From an uncultured Microcaldota archaeon (GTDB lineage: Archaea; Micrarchaeota; Micrarchaeia; Anstonellales; Anstonellaceae): 17,855 nt of DNA. The stretch spans positions 1-17,855 of the forward strand of contig CAIXYX010000005.1 in the NCBI GenBank assembly GCA_903923795.1. Direction: 5' to 3'. Below, piece after piece: positions 1 through 6,937 of this stretch; position 1 is the first letter of the stretch; each line of letters starts with the position of its first letter. Under the pieces are notes generated by a model. It ran no database searches. It was not told the origin of the DNA and worked only from the letters and a program-made list of their open reading frames with translations. The position numbers were made by a program, and so were the translations under genes.

Positions 1-90
1 AACATCTATTTTCATACATTTATTACAACAATCAGTCTATTTAAACATTTGTTAATTCTTGGAATAACGCGTATTCGCCTCGCCCTTATC

Positions 91-99
91 ATTTAAATA
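91..99 (+). promoter_or_regulatory. TATA box of the aIF5A gene
   Basis: An ATTTAAATA box lies 55-63 bp before the aIF5A start codon, so transcription would begin near position 122-125 and leave a leader of about 30 nt containing the ribosome binding site. A second AT-rich box, TATTTAAAC, sits near 39-47 and could be an alternative. Seen by pattern only. Confidence 0.55.
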
Positions 100-153
100 G
101 ACCCCTTCACATACTTGAGTACTTCATTCTCAAAATGCATGTTAGGTGACTTG

Positions 154-549
154 ATGTCTGGCGAGAAATTGTTTTGTGAGGCCAAAGAGCTCAAAGACGG
201 CAAATATGTGCTCATTGACGACGTGCCCTGCCGCGTCGTGAATATCGACACTTCAAAGCCCGGCAAGCACGGCGCTGCCAAGATGCGCGTGACTGCGATT
301 GGCGTGTTCGACGGCCAGAAAAAGCAGTGGCTGGGCCCGTCCGACTCCGATGTCGAGGTGCCGGTGATTGACCGCGGCAATGCGCAGATTGTCTCTCTAA
401 ACGGCCACGTTGCGCAGCTGATGGATGTCACCACATTCGAGACATTTGAATTGGAAGTGCCTGAAGAATTTCTCAAAGACGCCGCACCTGGCAAGGAAGT
501 TGAATTGCTCACGGCCATGGGCCGGCGCGCCATTCAGAGAATAAGATAA
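154..549 (+). CDS. eif5a: Translation factor aIF5A (hypusine-containing)
   Basis: This 131-residue protein is the archaeal translation factor 5A, which binds near the ribosomal E site and relieves stalling, for example at proline runs, and aids termination. The sequence shows the basic loop TSKPGKHGAAK near residues 34-44, whose central lysine (PGKHG) is the one converted to hypusine or deoxyhypusine in this family. An SH3-like barrel comes first and an OB-fold second (from about residue 70), and the length is normal. I chose the ATG at 154 because GGTGA (145-149) sits 4 nt before it. In-frame starts further upstream (TTG 115, ATG 139) would add residues absent from the family. It heads a translation cluster, with S24e beginning 17 nt after its stop. 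The modifying enzyme, deoxyhypusine synthase, is not in the window. Confidence 0.95.
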   Translation: MSGEKLFCEAKELKDGKYVLIDDVPCRVVNIDTSKPGKHGAAKMRVTAIGVFDGQKKQWLGPSDSDVEVPVIDRGNAQIVSLNGHVAQLMDVTTFETFELEVPEEFLKDAAPGKEVELLTAMGRRAIQRIR

Positions 550-566
550 ATTGAGTCGTGATTTAC

Positions 567-899
567 ATGAACATTTCGATTGAATCCAAGACAACCAATG
601 CCCTGCTGAACCGCACCGATGTGCATTTCAAAATCGAGTTCGAGGGAGGCATTCCCTCGCGCAAGCAAGTGCGCGAAGCCCTCTCCGCCGCTCTGTCTAT
701 CCCAGCCGAGCGCATCGTTGTCGTTCGCCTGGACAGCTCATTCGGCCTTCACACCCTGACCGGCATCTCTCACCTTTATCCAACTGCCGAGGCTGCGCTC
801 AAAAACGAGAAAAAGCACCTCTTGATTCGCGACGGATTGGCAGTAAAGGCCGAGAAAAAGAAAGAGGAGAAGAAAGCTCCTGCCAAAAAGAAAGATTAA
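567..899 (+). CDS. rps24e: 30S ribosomal protein S24e
   Basis: A 110-residue ribosomal protein of the small subunit, found in archaea and eukaryotes only. The start MNISIESKTTNALLNR is typical, followed by a GGIPSRKQVREAL-like segment and VVRLDSSFGLHTLTG, the conserved core of the S24e fold. The C-terminus is a lysine/alanine-rich tail, common in this family and probably contacting rRNA. GTG at 558 is in frame, but GTGAT (558-562) fits better as the ribosome binding site for the ATG at 567. It lies between aIF5A and S27ae, and S24e next to S27ae is a common archaeal arrangement, so co-transcription is likely. Confidence 0.95.
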   Translation: MNISIESKTTNALLNRTDVHFKIEFEGGIPSRKQVREALSAALSIPAERIVVVRLDSSFGLHTLTGISHLYPTAEAALKNEKKHLLIRDGLAVKAEKKKEEKKAPAKKKD

Positions 900-905
900 A
901 GTTTG

Positions 906-926
906 ATGAAAAAGATTGAAGTTTGA
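906..926 (+). CDS. Possible 6-codon mini reading frame before S27ae
   Basis: ATG at 906 opens a frame reading MKKIEV and then TGA. It lies just after the S24e stop in a region made of three imperfect 20-base units (901-920, 921-940, 941-960), the first two starting with GTTTGAT and the third with the related AGGTTGAT. It could be a translated leader or a decoy start for the next gene, or simply a product of the repeat. Nothing shows that it is translated. Confidence 0.15.
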   Translation: MKKIEV

Positions 927-927
927 T

Positions 928-960
928 ATGAAAATCTCAAAGGTTGATTTTGATGGCTGA
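928..960 (+). CDS. Possible 10-codon mini reading frame overlapping S27ae start
   Basis: ATG at 928 opens a frame reading MKISKVDFDG and stops with TGA at 958-960, so it overlaps the S27ae start codon (953) in another frame. A GTTTGAT element sits directly before it. Such an arrangement could couple translation of S27ae to its neighbours, but the frame is short enough to be chance. Confidence 0.15.
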   Translation: MKISKVDFDG

Positions 961-1108
961 TGAAAAGAAAGCTCCCGCAAAAAAGAAGAAGACATTCAAG
1001 CCGTATAAGGCCGGCAAGTCATGCCCCAAGTGCGGCTCGGGCATCCGTTTGGCAGACCACAAGGACAGACGCGCCTGCGGCAAGTGCGGATATTTCGAGA
1101 AGAAGTAA
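953..1108 (+). CDS. rps27ae: 30S ribosomal protein S27ae
   Basis: A 51-residue zinc-ribbon protein of the small ribosomal subunit. After a lysine-rich start (residues 5-13) it has a CPKC pair at 24-27 and a CGKC pair at 42-45, the four-cysteine zinc site of S27ae. The stretch KTFKPYKAGKSCPKCG and the ending CGYFEKK are typical of the family. In eukaryotes it is fused behind ubiquitin; archaea carry it alone, as here. AGGTTGAT (941-948) serves as ribosome binding site. It follows S24e by 53 nt and a T-rich stretch follows its stop. Usually kae1 comes next on the same strand, but here an unrelated reverse-strand gene intervenes and kae1 is inverted. Confidence 0.93.
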   Translation: MADEKKAPAKKKKTFKPYKAGKSCPKCGSGIRLADHKDRRACGKCGYFEKK

Positions 1109-1112
1109 ACCG

Positions 1113-1147
1113 CTCTTCCTTTTCTTTTCGCAATCTGATTTTTTTAG
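1113..1147 (+). terminator. T-rich terminator after S27ae
   Basis: Thymine-rich runs, including a seven-T run near 1140-1146, follow the S27ae stop without a clear hairpin. This is the usual form of archaeal termination and fits the end of the aIF5A-S24e-S27ae unit before a convergent gene. Confidence 0.5.
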
Positions 1148-1169
1148 GATTATCATCTCCAAAATTCCA

Positions 1170-1622
1170 TTATCTTAGCCGAATAGTTATCACAAGATCT
1201 ATGCCCTCGTCGAATAATTTTTTTTCAAGACCGATATCACGTTTCATCTTACATATATTATAAGCTCCTTTCGACAAGAGATAATCAGGTTCTTTCTGCA
1301 GAATTTTGAACTGTTCTTTGTAATTTTTGAGCATTTCTCTAATCTCCAGCCCAATGTCAGGGTTTTTTTTCAGGGCTGCGTTCACGGTGCTATTGATGAT
1401 TTGATTGCGTTCTGTTTCAAAATATATTTCCTTCGGGTATTTACCGCTCATTTTTGCTTCAAGGACACCGCTTGCATTCTGGGCAAGCTGAATCGCCGCA
1501 TTGTGTTCTCTTTTTTTCTGCAATTGCTCGACAAGATTCTTTATCGTTGAGACATATTCATTGATTGTTTTGGGAGTTATTTTTTTGTAACTAAAATCTG
1601 GAGCAGTTGTGACAATAACCAT
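1170..1622 (-). CDS. Unrecognised helical protein
   Basis: I do not recognise this 150-residue protein. It is mostly charged and probably alpha-helical, with an amphipathic stretch from about residue 18 to 60 that could form a coiled coil and another around 90-115. There is no signal peptide, no membrane segment and no obvious catalytic motif; there is a single cysteine. The start is supported by GAGGTTGAT just upstream and a TATA box at 1661-1670. Its base composition is more AT-rich than that of the neighbouring ribosomal genes. It breaks the usual adjacency of S27ae and kae1, which suggests insertion or rearrangement. A DNA-binding or partner protein is possible, but nothing in the sequence decides it. 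Confidence 0.7.
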   Translation of the reverse strand: MVIVTTAPDFSYKKITPKTINEYVSTIKNLVEQLQKKREHNAAIQLAQNASGVLEAKMSGKYPKEIYFETERNQIINSTVNAALKKNPDIGLEIREMLKNYKEQFKILQKEPDYLLSKGAYNICKMKRDIGLEKKLFDEGIDLVITIRLR

Positions 1623-1660
1623 CGAATCAACCTCTTATGTAATAATTTATGTAAGTGTAT

Positions 1661-1670
1661 GTATATAAAC
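1661..1670 (-). promoter_or_regulatory. TATA box of the reverse-strand helical protein
   Basis: Read on the reverse strand this is GTTTATATAC, 39-48 bp before the start codon at 1622. Transcription would begin near 1640 and leave a short leader containing the GAGGTTGAT ribosome binding site. Confidence 0.5.
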
Positions 1671-1712
1671 CCATTGGGCTAGTCCCCGCCGAATCACCTT
1701 CCGCAGGTGCGT

Positions 1713-2742
1713 TTATTCAATTTGGTCAATCCGCCACTTCTGTTCATACCATAAATCAGTCGGAGAAATCGCAGCCTTCTTCGCTCCTTTCCTCTCCATC
1801 TCTTTTGCGCCAAGCAGTGCAATCATCCCGCCATTATCCGCATTATACTGATTTTCGCAGGTGCCGCATTTGGCCCCCATGAAGTGCAGCCATGACTTTC
1901 ATCTTGTCCATAAGCACAGTATTCTGCGCCACTCCGCCGCACACAATGACTTCATTTTTGCCGGTCATCAAGAGCGCACGCTCAGATGCTTCGCACAATT
2001 CGGCAAATGCTGTTTCCATCAAAGAGAAGCACAAATCGTTGTTGTCGATTTTTCCCACTTGTTTGCTTGCATAAGTAAGCAAACCCGAAAATGCGAAATT
2101 CATGCCCTTGACGGTGTATGGCAGCTCATGGTAGTTCTTGCCCTCCATAGCCATCTTCGCCACAATAGAGCCATGGGCGAATTCCAGTTTCATTTCGCGC
2201 GCAAAAGCATCGAACAGATTGCCTATGCCGATGTCGAGCGTTTCACCCAAGACGACAAACGGGGGAGCGAAGGAATCTATTTTGTTTTTTTTCTTGTTAT
2301 TTTTTTTGTTTTTTGCGTCTGTAACGATTTGTGTGTTTCCTCCGCTCACGTATAGCACAAGCGGATCACTAAATTTTGTTTGCCAGCGTGCCGCTTCTAT
2401 GTGCGCGTGCCCGTGATGCACGGGGATGAGCGGTTTGCCATGCAGTCCGGCGAGAAATGCGGCCGAACTTGCGCCAATTTGAAGACAAGGGCCAAGGCCC
2501 GGGCCTGCAGCGTATGAGATGGCATCTATACTTTTCCAATCTGATTTGCTTTGCTCCATCGCCTGCGTGATAATGTCTGGCCCAAGCTTTCGATGATGCT
2601 CGGCCACCACAATCGGAATCATGCCCTGGCCTGCGGGAGATTTGTAAAACGCTTTATGATTGGCAAGCATGACATCGGTTTCACTATCATAGATGCCGAC
2701 GCCGAACGTATGGGCCGTTGATTCGATGCCTAATACTCGCAT
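1713..2742 (-). pseudogene. kae1: tRNA t6A-synthesis protein Kae1 (frame broken near the 3' end)
   Basis: Kae1 (TsaD/Qri7 family) is the catalytic subunit of the KEOPS complex, which makes t6A at position 37 of ANN-decoding tRNAs. Visible are the start MRVLGIESTAHT, the metal-binding HGHAH cluster at residues 110-114, SGGNT at 133-137, LGETLDIGIGN at 165-175 and CGGVAQN at 268-274. The uninterrupted frame stops at 1843 after 299 residues, ending in an odd tail. One base less in the five-G run (1874-1878) would restore GAK...NADNGGMIALLGAK, which contains the conserved metal-binding Asp, and carry on to a stop at 1713-1715, giving about 342 residues, the normal family length. This could be a sequencing or assembly error, a true mutation, or +1 programmed frameshifting. 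An extra Lys/Asn-rich loop lies at residues 144-154. No Bud32 kinase domain is fused. Confidence 0.88.
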
Positions 2743-2764
2743 AAGGCAATTTGGCTATTCTCTG

Positions 2765-2774
2765 CTTTAAAATC
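2765..2774 (-). promoter_or_regulatory. TATA box of kae1 (leaderless type)
   Basis: On the reverse strand this reads GATTTTAAAG, 23-32 bp before the kae1 ATG at 2742. There is no ribosome binding site before that ATG. This spacing places the transcript start at or very near the start codon, as in leaderless archaeal mRNAs. Confidence 0.5.
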
Positions 2775-2800
2775 AGTTAGCCTTTGGCCTTCATTTGCCA

Positions 2801-3409
2801 TTAACCGCTCTTTGGCATGCAATTGCTGTCTGCCAGCGCGCCCCCAACTGTCCCGCACGCCGAATGGCATTTCTCCTTGTCGAAAATCAGCAGATTGTCA
2901 CCGCATGTCCTGATGCATTCCGTTCCGAATTTCCCGCTCATGTTCATCACCGGGCCTATGATGCGCCGCTCACCGAAAATCGACACGTATAAATCCATCT
3001 CTGAATCCGGCAGCGGCAGGTCCGGGTATCGAACTGTGGTGTTGATCCTATAAGCCCACCCATCACGCCTGACTTCCCGCACAAATATTTCCGAGGTGTT
3101 TATCCCGCCGACAAGATGACCGGCGATGAGCGCGGTGTACCGGTTGGATGAGTTCGAGATTTCGTATGGCGCGAGCGCGCGAAACAGGCATTCTTTCGTA
3201 CTGTTGAATTCTGCCTTGACTCCGGCGCGAACAGCCTCTTCGCCAAAGGCCGTGTTCATGGCGACTTCGGCAGCCAATAGTGCGACAAGAAGGATGAGGA
3301 CGAAGAGGACAGCAAAAATGATTAGCCATCGGGGGAGCAAAGGGCGGGGATTAGGTTGTGCTGGGTGAGAAGAGTTATTTTTCACTTTTTTTCTTCCCGC
3401 CAAATCCAT
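2801..3409 (-). CDS. Single-pass membrane protein with Cys-containing outer domain
   Basis: An unrecognised 202-residue protein. A short basic, proline-containing cytoplasmic segment (about residues 1-27) precedes one strongly hydrophobic helix, WLIIFAVLFVLILLVALLAA, at roughly 28-48. The rest would face outside the membrane: several NxS/T sites possibly glycosylated in archaea, and a C-terminal part with CIRTC and later cysteines (five in the last 40 residues) that may form disulfides. The ATG at 3409 lies 7 bp after the purM stop and is preferred over upstream in-frame ATGs (3442, 3451) that would overlap purM. The GAGGG right before it is too close to be an ideal ribosome binding site, so the exact start is uncertain. 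It probably shares a transcript with purM. No function can be assigned. Confidence 0.65.
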   Translation of the reverse strand: MDLAGRKKVKNNSSHPAQPNPRPLLPRWLIIFAVLFVLILLVALLAAEVAMNTAFGEEAVRAGVKAEFNSTKECLFRALAPYEISNSSNRYTALIAGHLVGGINTSEIFVREVRRDGWAYRINTTVRYPDLPLPDSEMDLYVSIFGERRIIGPVMNMSGKFGTECIRTCGDNLLIFDKEKCHSACGTVGGALADSNCMPKSG

Positions 3410-3416
3410 CCCTCGA

Positions 3417-4460
3417 TTAGAGAAGATTGATTTTCTTGCCATTCTGCACAAGCGTCACGCCCTCCTCTTTCACGACATGCCCTACAGCTTGGCTGTCCAC
3501 GCCCAATTTTCGTAAGGTGGCCATGACGGCGGGCGCAGAATTCGCATCAACGGCCACCACCATGCCTATGCCCATGTTGAATGTGCGGTAAAGCTCGCGA
3601 GGGTCTTTCACCTGCTCTGCCAATTCGGCGAAAAGCCCGGCAGGCTCGGGCAGGGCATCAAGCAGGAAACCCACATGGCTGTACGCGCCTATGCGGCTCA
3701 ATTTCGAGAATGCTCCGCCTGTTATGTGCGCGATGCCATGAATGGCGGAAGTGTGCGCCGTGATGGCCCCGAGGACGGCTTTGACATAAATCGTTGTCGG
3801 GATGAGCATGTCCTCGCCCCAATCCTCCACCGAGAGGAGTTTTCGCGCCAATGTGTAGCCGTTGGAATGCAAACCAGAAGAGGAGAGGCCGACGAGGACA
3901 TCCCCCGCCTTCATCTTCTCGCCGGTGATTGGCGGTTTGTCGAGGGTGCCCACTACAGTCATGGCCAAGTCATATGAGGTCGAATCCTCATCAATACCGG
4001 CCTCGGCGTTGGCCGGGTCGTCTTTGGCACCCTTTATCATGTCAGATAAAATGGCCGTCTCGCCACCTATGAGCGCGATGCCTGCTTCCTTGCAACCGGC
4101 CGCCAAGCCCGTCATTATCTGCTCGACCAGCTCTTCATCGACTTTTGTGAGCGCCAGATAATCAACGCCGACAATCGGGCGCGAGCCGAGGCAGATTATG
4201 TCATTGGCATTCATGGCCACGGCATCTATTCCGATTGTGTTGTGCCTGCCCACGGCCTCAGCAACAAGTATTTTCGAGCCCACTCCGTCGCAGTGAATCG
4301 TCATCTTCTGCCCGCCCGCCTCGAAAACTCCGGCATAATGGCCATCAAGCGGATGGGGGGAATGCGCATTATAGGTGGAAGCCAATAAGTCATGCATGCG
4401 CGAATGCATCGCCTTGACGGCGCGCACGTCAACGCCCGTGGATGCGTAAGTCGGTTTCAT
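3417..4460 (-). CDS. purM: Phosphoribosylformylglycinamidine cyclo-ligase (AIR synthase)
   Basis: PurM catalyses the fifth step of purine synthesis, the ATP-dependent closure of FGAM to aminoimidazole ribonucleotide, in the cytoplasm. The 347-residue protein has the family order: STGVD near the start, CDGVGSKIL (ATP/substrate region), GIDAVAMNANDIICLGSRP, LIGGETA, then GLSSSGLHSNGYTLAR and HITGGAF in the C-terminal lobe, and FNMGIGMV near the end. I placed the start at ATG 4460 rather than the longer frame to 4583, because the family begins at TYASTGVD and a TATA box (4482-4490) lies 22-30 bp upstream, giving a leaderless mRNA. The extra upstream residues are basic and unlike any PurM. No other purine-synthesis gene is visible, so the pathway must be encoded elsewhere or be partial. 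Confidence 0.93.
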   Translation of the reverse strand: MKPTYASTGVDVRAVKAMHSRMHDLLASTYNAHSPHPLDGHYAGVFEAGGQKMTIHCDGVGSKILVAEAVGRHNTIGIDAVAMNANDIICLGSRPIVGVDYLALTKVDEELVEQIMTGLAAGCKEAGIALIGGETAILSDMIKGAKDDPANAEAGIDEDSTSYDLAMTVVGTLDKPPITGEKMKAGDVLVGLSSSGLHSNGYTLARKLLSVEDWGEDMLIPTTIYVKAVLGAITAHTSAIHGIAHITGGAFSKLSRIGAYSHVGFLLDALPEPAGLFAELAEQVKDPRELYRTFNMGIGMVVAVDANSAPAVMATLRKLGVDSQAVGHVVKEEGVTLVQNGKKINLL

Positions 4461-4481
4461 ATGCCAACTTGGCGAGTCAAA

Positions 4482-4490
4482 CTTTTTAAG
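4482..4490 (-). promoter_or_regulatory. TATA box of purM (leaderless type)
   Basis: On the reverse strand this reads CTTAAAAAG, 22-30 bp before the purM ATG at 4460. No ribosome binding site precedes that ATG, so the transcript probably starts at the start codon. Confidence 0.55.
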
Positions 4491-4585
4491 GCGCTTGCGG
4501 TGGGAAAACATACCGCTGGGCCGCACCGACCCCTCTTTTCGATGCGATTTTTGGGCCATCCGATGTTTCGCCGCGACCCCCATCT

Positions 4586-4596
4586 ATTATTAATAT
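4586..4596 (+). promoter_or_regulatory. TATA box of the OB-fold gene
   Basis: ATTATTAATAT lies about 50-60 bp before the ATG at 4646, which leaves a leader of about 30 nt holding the GAGGT ribosome binding site. A second AT-rich stretch at 4605-4616 is an alternative. Confidence 0.45.
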
Positions 4597-4645
4597 GTAA
4601 TTGCCAAATAAAAAACAGCTCTTTGTCTAGAGTCGAGGTTTTCAT

Positions 4646-4942
4646 ATGGTCAATATCTCTGAAGTGCGCGCCGGAACAGGCAATGTCACAATCGAGGGCG
4701 AGATTTCCGCAAGAGACGAGCCCCGCGATGTTGTGTCAAAATTCGGCAAACGCCTGCGCGTCTGCTCCGCCACAATAAAGGACGAGAGCGGCGAAATCAC
4801 CCTTTCTCTTTGGAATGACGACATCGACCGCGTCAATGTGGGCGACAAGGTCAAGATTGAGAACGGATGGGTCTCGGACTTCAAGGGCCAGCCGCAGATT
4901 TCGGCCGGAAAATTCGGCAAGATAACGGTCTTGGGCAAGTAA
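4646..4942 (+). CDS. OB-fold nucleic-acid-binding protein (RPA/SSB-like)
   Basis: A 98-residue single-domain protein with the five-strand pattern of an OB fold of the archaeal RPA/SSB type. GNVTIEGEISARDEPRDV forms strand 1 with its turn, then RLRVCSATIKDESGEITLSLWNDDIDRVNVGDKVKIENG, a very typical RPA-like sequence, and a closing strand KITVLGK. Such proteins bind single-stranded DNA in replication and repair, though some single OB-fold proteins bind RNA. The length equals one domain with no acidic tail, so it may act as an oligomer or with a partner. GAGGT (4635-4639) is the ribosome binding site, 6 nt before the ATG. It diverges from purM; the thermosome gene downstream has its own promoter. 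Confidence 0.85.
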   Translation: MVNISEVRAGTGNVTIEGEISARDEPRDVVSKFGKRLRVCSATIKDESGEITLSLWNDDIDRVNVGDKVKIENGWVSDFKGQPQISAGKFGKITVLGK

Positions 4943-4995
4943 GCCCGTCTCACATATTTATTTTTTCCCATTTTTCACGTCTGAAAAAAGAATGA

Positions 4996-5005
4996 TTTTA
5001 TAAAT
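4996..5005 (+). promoter_or_regulatory. TATA box of the thermosome gene
   Basis: TTTTATAAAT, a near-ideal archaeal TATA box, lies about 90 bp before the thermosome ATG. The expected transcript start near 5028 leaves a leader of about 65 nt, which contains a 6-bp hairpin and the ribosome binding site. Confidence 0.6.
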
Positions 5006-5050
5006 TTCAATCGATAAAGCCAATCAAAGCAGATTAGGGGATAACTTCTA

Positions 5051-5067
5051 TGCGCCATACCGGCGCA
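5051..5067 (+). promoter_or_regulatory. Hairpin in the thermosome mRNA leader
   Basis: TGCGCC (5051-5056) and GGCGCA (5062-5067) pair perfectly around a 5-base loop. The hairpin lies within the expected leader, 14 bases before the GAGGTG ribosome binding site (5082-5087). Its role is unknown; mRNA stabilisation or control of translation is possible. Confidence 0.35.
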
Positions 5068-5094
5068 AGTGAAAATATTTCGAGGTGTTTTATC

Positions 5095-6735
5095 ATGGCA
5101 GACAACATGCAACAGCAATACGGCGCGCTACCTGAAGGCAGCCGACGTGTCTTGGGCCGCGACGCGCAGCGCACAAACATCATGGTGGGCTATGCAGTGG
5201 CCAACATCGTGCGCACCACTTTAGGTCCAAAAGGCATGGACAAGATGCTCGTGTCCGATTTGGGCGACATCATAATCACAAACGACGGCGCGACAATTCT
5301 CGAGGAGATGAACGTCGAGCATCCGGCCGCCAAAATCATGGTCGAGATTGCCAAGACGCAGGACAAGGAAGTCGGGGATGGAACCACCACTGCCGTGGTC
5401 ATCGCCGGCGCTCTTTTGAAGAACGCGGGAGATTTGCTTGACCAGGATATTCATGCCTCCACAATTGTCAAGGGCTATATGGATGCGGCGCACAAATGCG
5501 ACGAATTCCTTGCCACCATCGGCCAGAATGTCGACATCAAGGACACCGCCACTCTTGAGAAGATGGCCTCTATTTCGATGGGCTCTAAGTCTATTGCCGG
5601 CGGAGTGGCCAAGGACGACCTCGCCAAATTGGTGGTCAAAGCCGTCACACAGGTGGCCGAGAAGAAGGGCACCACATTTGTAGTCGATGACGAGCTCATC
5701 AAGATTGAGAAGAAGTCTGGCGGCGACATCCACGACACCGTGCTTATTCAGGGAGTGCTCATCGACAAAGAAGTCGTGCACTCTGGCATGCCCAAGAGCA
5801 TCAAGGCGGCCAAAATCGCCATCGTCGACTCGGCGCTCGAGATCGAGAAGACTGAGATAGACGCCAAGATTGACATCAAATCCCCTGACCAGATGCAGTC
5901 ATTTTTGGACCAGGAGGAGACCATGCTGCGCAACATGGTGGACAAGATAGCGAAAAGCGGCGCCAACGTCCTCTTCTGCCAGAAAGGCATCGACGATATG
6001 GCCCAGCATTTCTTGGCCAAGAAAGGCATCGTGGCTGTGCGCAGGGTGAAGAAGTCGGACATGGAGAAACTGGCCCGCGCGACAGGCGCGCGCCTCGTGA
6101 CGAGTCTGGATGATTTGTCTTCCAAAGACCTCGGTCTTGCCGGAACAGTCGAGGAACGCTCGATTTCTGGCGAGAAGATGGTCTTTGTCGAGAATTGCAA
6201 AGACCCCAAATCGGTCACAATATTTGTCCGCGCCTCAACTGAGCACGTGGTTGCCGAGGCCGAGCGCGCGATTGTTGATGCCATTGGGGCTGTTTCCTCA
6301 GCCATTGAGGAGGGCCACTATGTATACGGAGGCGGCTCTGCCGAGATGGAATTGGCGGCACGCTTGGGCGAATATGCCAAGAAAGTGGGCGGACGCGAGC
6401 AGCTGGCGATTCAGGCATTCGCCGAGGCCCTCGAGTTCATCCCCCGCACACTGGCCGAGAACACCGGCATGGACGCCATCGACACCCTTGTGGCTCTGCG
6501 CTCGAAACACAGCGCTGCTGGCAACGCCTCATGGGGCATTGATGTCTATGCAGGAAAAATTGCCGATGTCAAGGCTGTTGGCGTGCTCGAGCCGGCCAAG
6601 GTGAAGAAGCAGGCCATACAGTCCGCTTCCGAGGCCGCGCGCATGATTTTGCGCATCGACGACATGATTTCATCCAAGGCCAAATCACCAGCACCGGGCG
6701 GGCCGGGCGGCATGGGCGGCGGAGACGACTATTAG
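5095..6735 (+). CDS. ths: Thermosome subunit (group II chaperonin)
   Basis: A 546-residue subunit of the archaeal chaperonin, a double-ring ATP-driven protein-folding machine with a built-in lid. Visible motifs are LGPKGMDK at 43-50 and NDGATIL at 63-69, both in the lower ATP-binding domain, then GDGTT at 94-98 (phosphate binding). The middle apical domain is followed by YGGGSAEMELAARL and the ATP-domain return segment around GIDVYAGKIAD. The C-terminus is the usual Gly/Met-rich tail, GGPGGMGGGDDY. I chose the ATG at 5095, with GAGGTG (5082-5087) 7 nt before it, over the in-frame ATG at 5050. Only one subunit gene is visible, so the particle may be a homo-oligomer. Expression is probably heat-responsive, though no regulator site can be identified. 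Confidence 0.96.
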   Translation: MADNMQQQYGALPEGSRRVLGRDAQRTNIMVGYAVANIVRTTLGPKGMDKMLVSDLGDIIITNDGATILEEMNVEHPAAKIMVEIAKTQDKEVGDGTTTAVVIAGALLKNAGDLLDQDIHASTIVKGYMDAAHKCDEFLATIGQNVDIKDTATLEKMASISMGSKSIAGGVAKDDLAKLVVKAVTQVAEKKGTTFVVDDELIKIEKKSGGDIHDTVLIQGVLIDKEVVHSGMPKSIKAAKIAIVDSALEIEKTEIDAKIDIKSPDQMQSFLDQEETMLRNMVDKIAKSGANVLFCQKGIDDMAQHFLAKKGIVAVRRVKKSDMEKLARATGARLVTSLDDLSSKDLGLAGTVEERSISGEKMVFVENCKDPKSVTIFVRASTEHVVAEAERAIVDAIGAVSSAIEEGHYVYGGGSAEMELAARLGEYAKKVGGREQLAIQAFAEALEFIPRTLAENTGMDAIDTLVALRSKHSAAGNASWGIDVYAGKIADVKAVGVLEPAKVKKQAIQSASEAARMILRIDDMISSKAKSPAPGGPGGMGGGDDY

Positions 6736-6737
6736 GG

Positions 6738-6775
6738 AGTTTTTTCACTCTTTTTCCTTTTTTTCTGTTTTTCAA
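6738..6775 (+). terminator. T-rich terminator after the thermosome gene
   Basis: Several runs of five to seven thymines interrupted by C follow the thermosome stop. There is no strong hairpin, as usual for archaeal termination. Confidence 0.55.
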
Positions 6776-6842
6776 TTCTCTCACATCTATATACTTTTAT
6801 TCACATATTCATCTCCTAAGCTATCCATACAGTTTCGATAGG

Positions 6843-6852
6843 TATTTAAACG
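6843..6852 (+). promoter_or_regulatory. TATA box of the barrel-like protein gene
   Basis: TATTTAAACG lies about 86-95 bp before the ATG at 6938. The predicted transcript start near 6873 leaves a leader of about 65 nt with a hairpin next to the ribosome binding site. Confidence 0.5.
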
Positions 6853-6907
6853 TGTAAGTTCAAATTAATGTCAATATGTGGTAGTGCAAATGATGCGCTG
6901 CTGAATT

Positions 6908-6932
6908 CACCTTGTGGAAAGGTGTGGGTGAT
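6908..6932 (+). promoter_or_regulatory. Leader hairpin beside the ribosome binding site
   Basis: CACCTT (6908-6913) pairs with AAGGTG (6919-6924) around GTGGA. The same CACC can instead pair with GGTG of the GGTGAT ribosome binding site (6927-6932), which lies 5 nt before the ATG at 6938. The two pairings exclude each other, so the leader could open or hide the ribosome binding site. This is inference from base pairing only. Confidence 0.3.
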
Positions 6933-6937
6933 TTGAT

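Noticed and set aside
5050..5094. Earlier ATG of the thermosome frame
   Set aside because: The added 15 residues are not part of the family, and they would lie over the leader hairpin and the ribosome binding site of the ATG at 5095.
5221..5781. Reverse-strand frames opposite the thermosome gene
   Set aside because: They are shadows of the strongly conserved chaperonin frame, without start signals.
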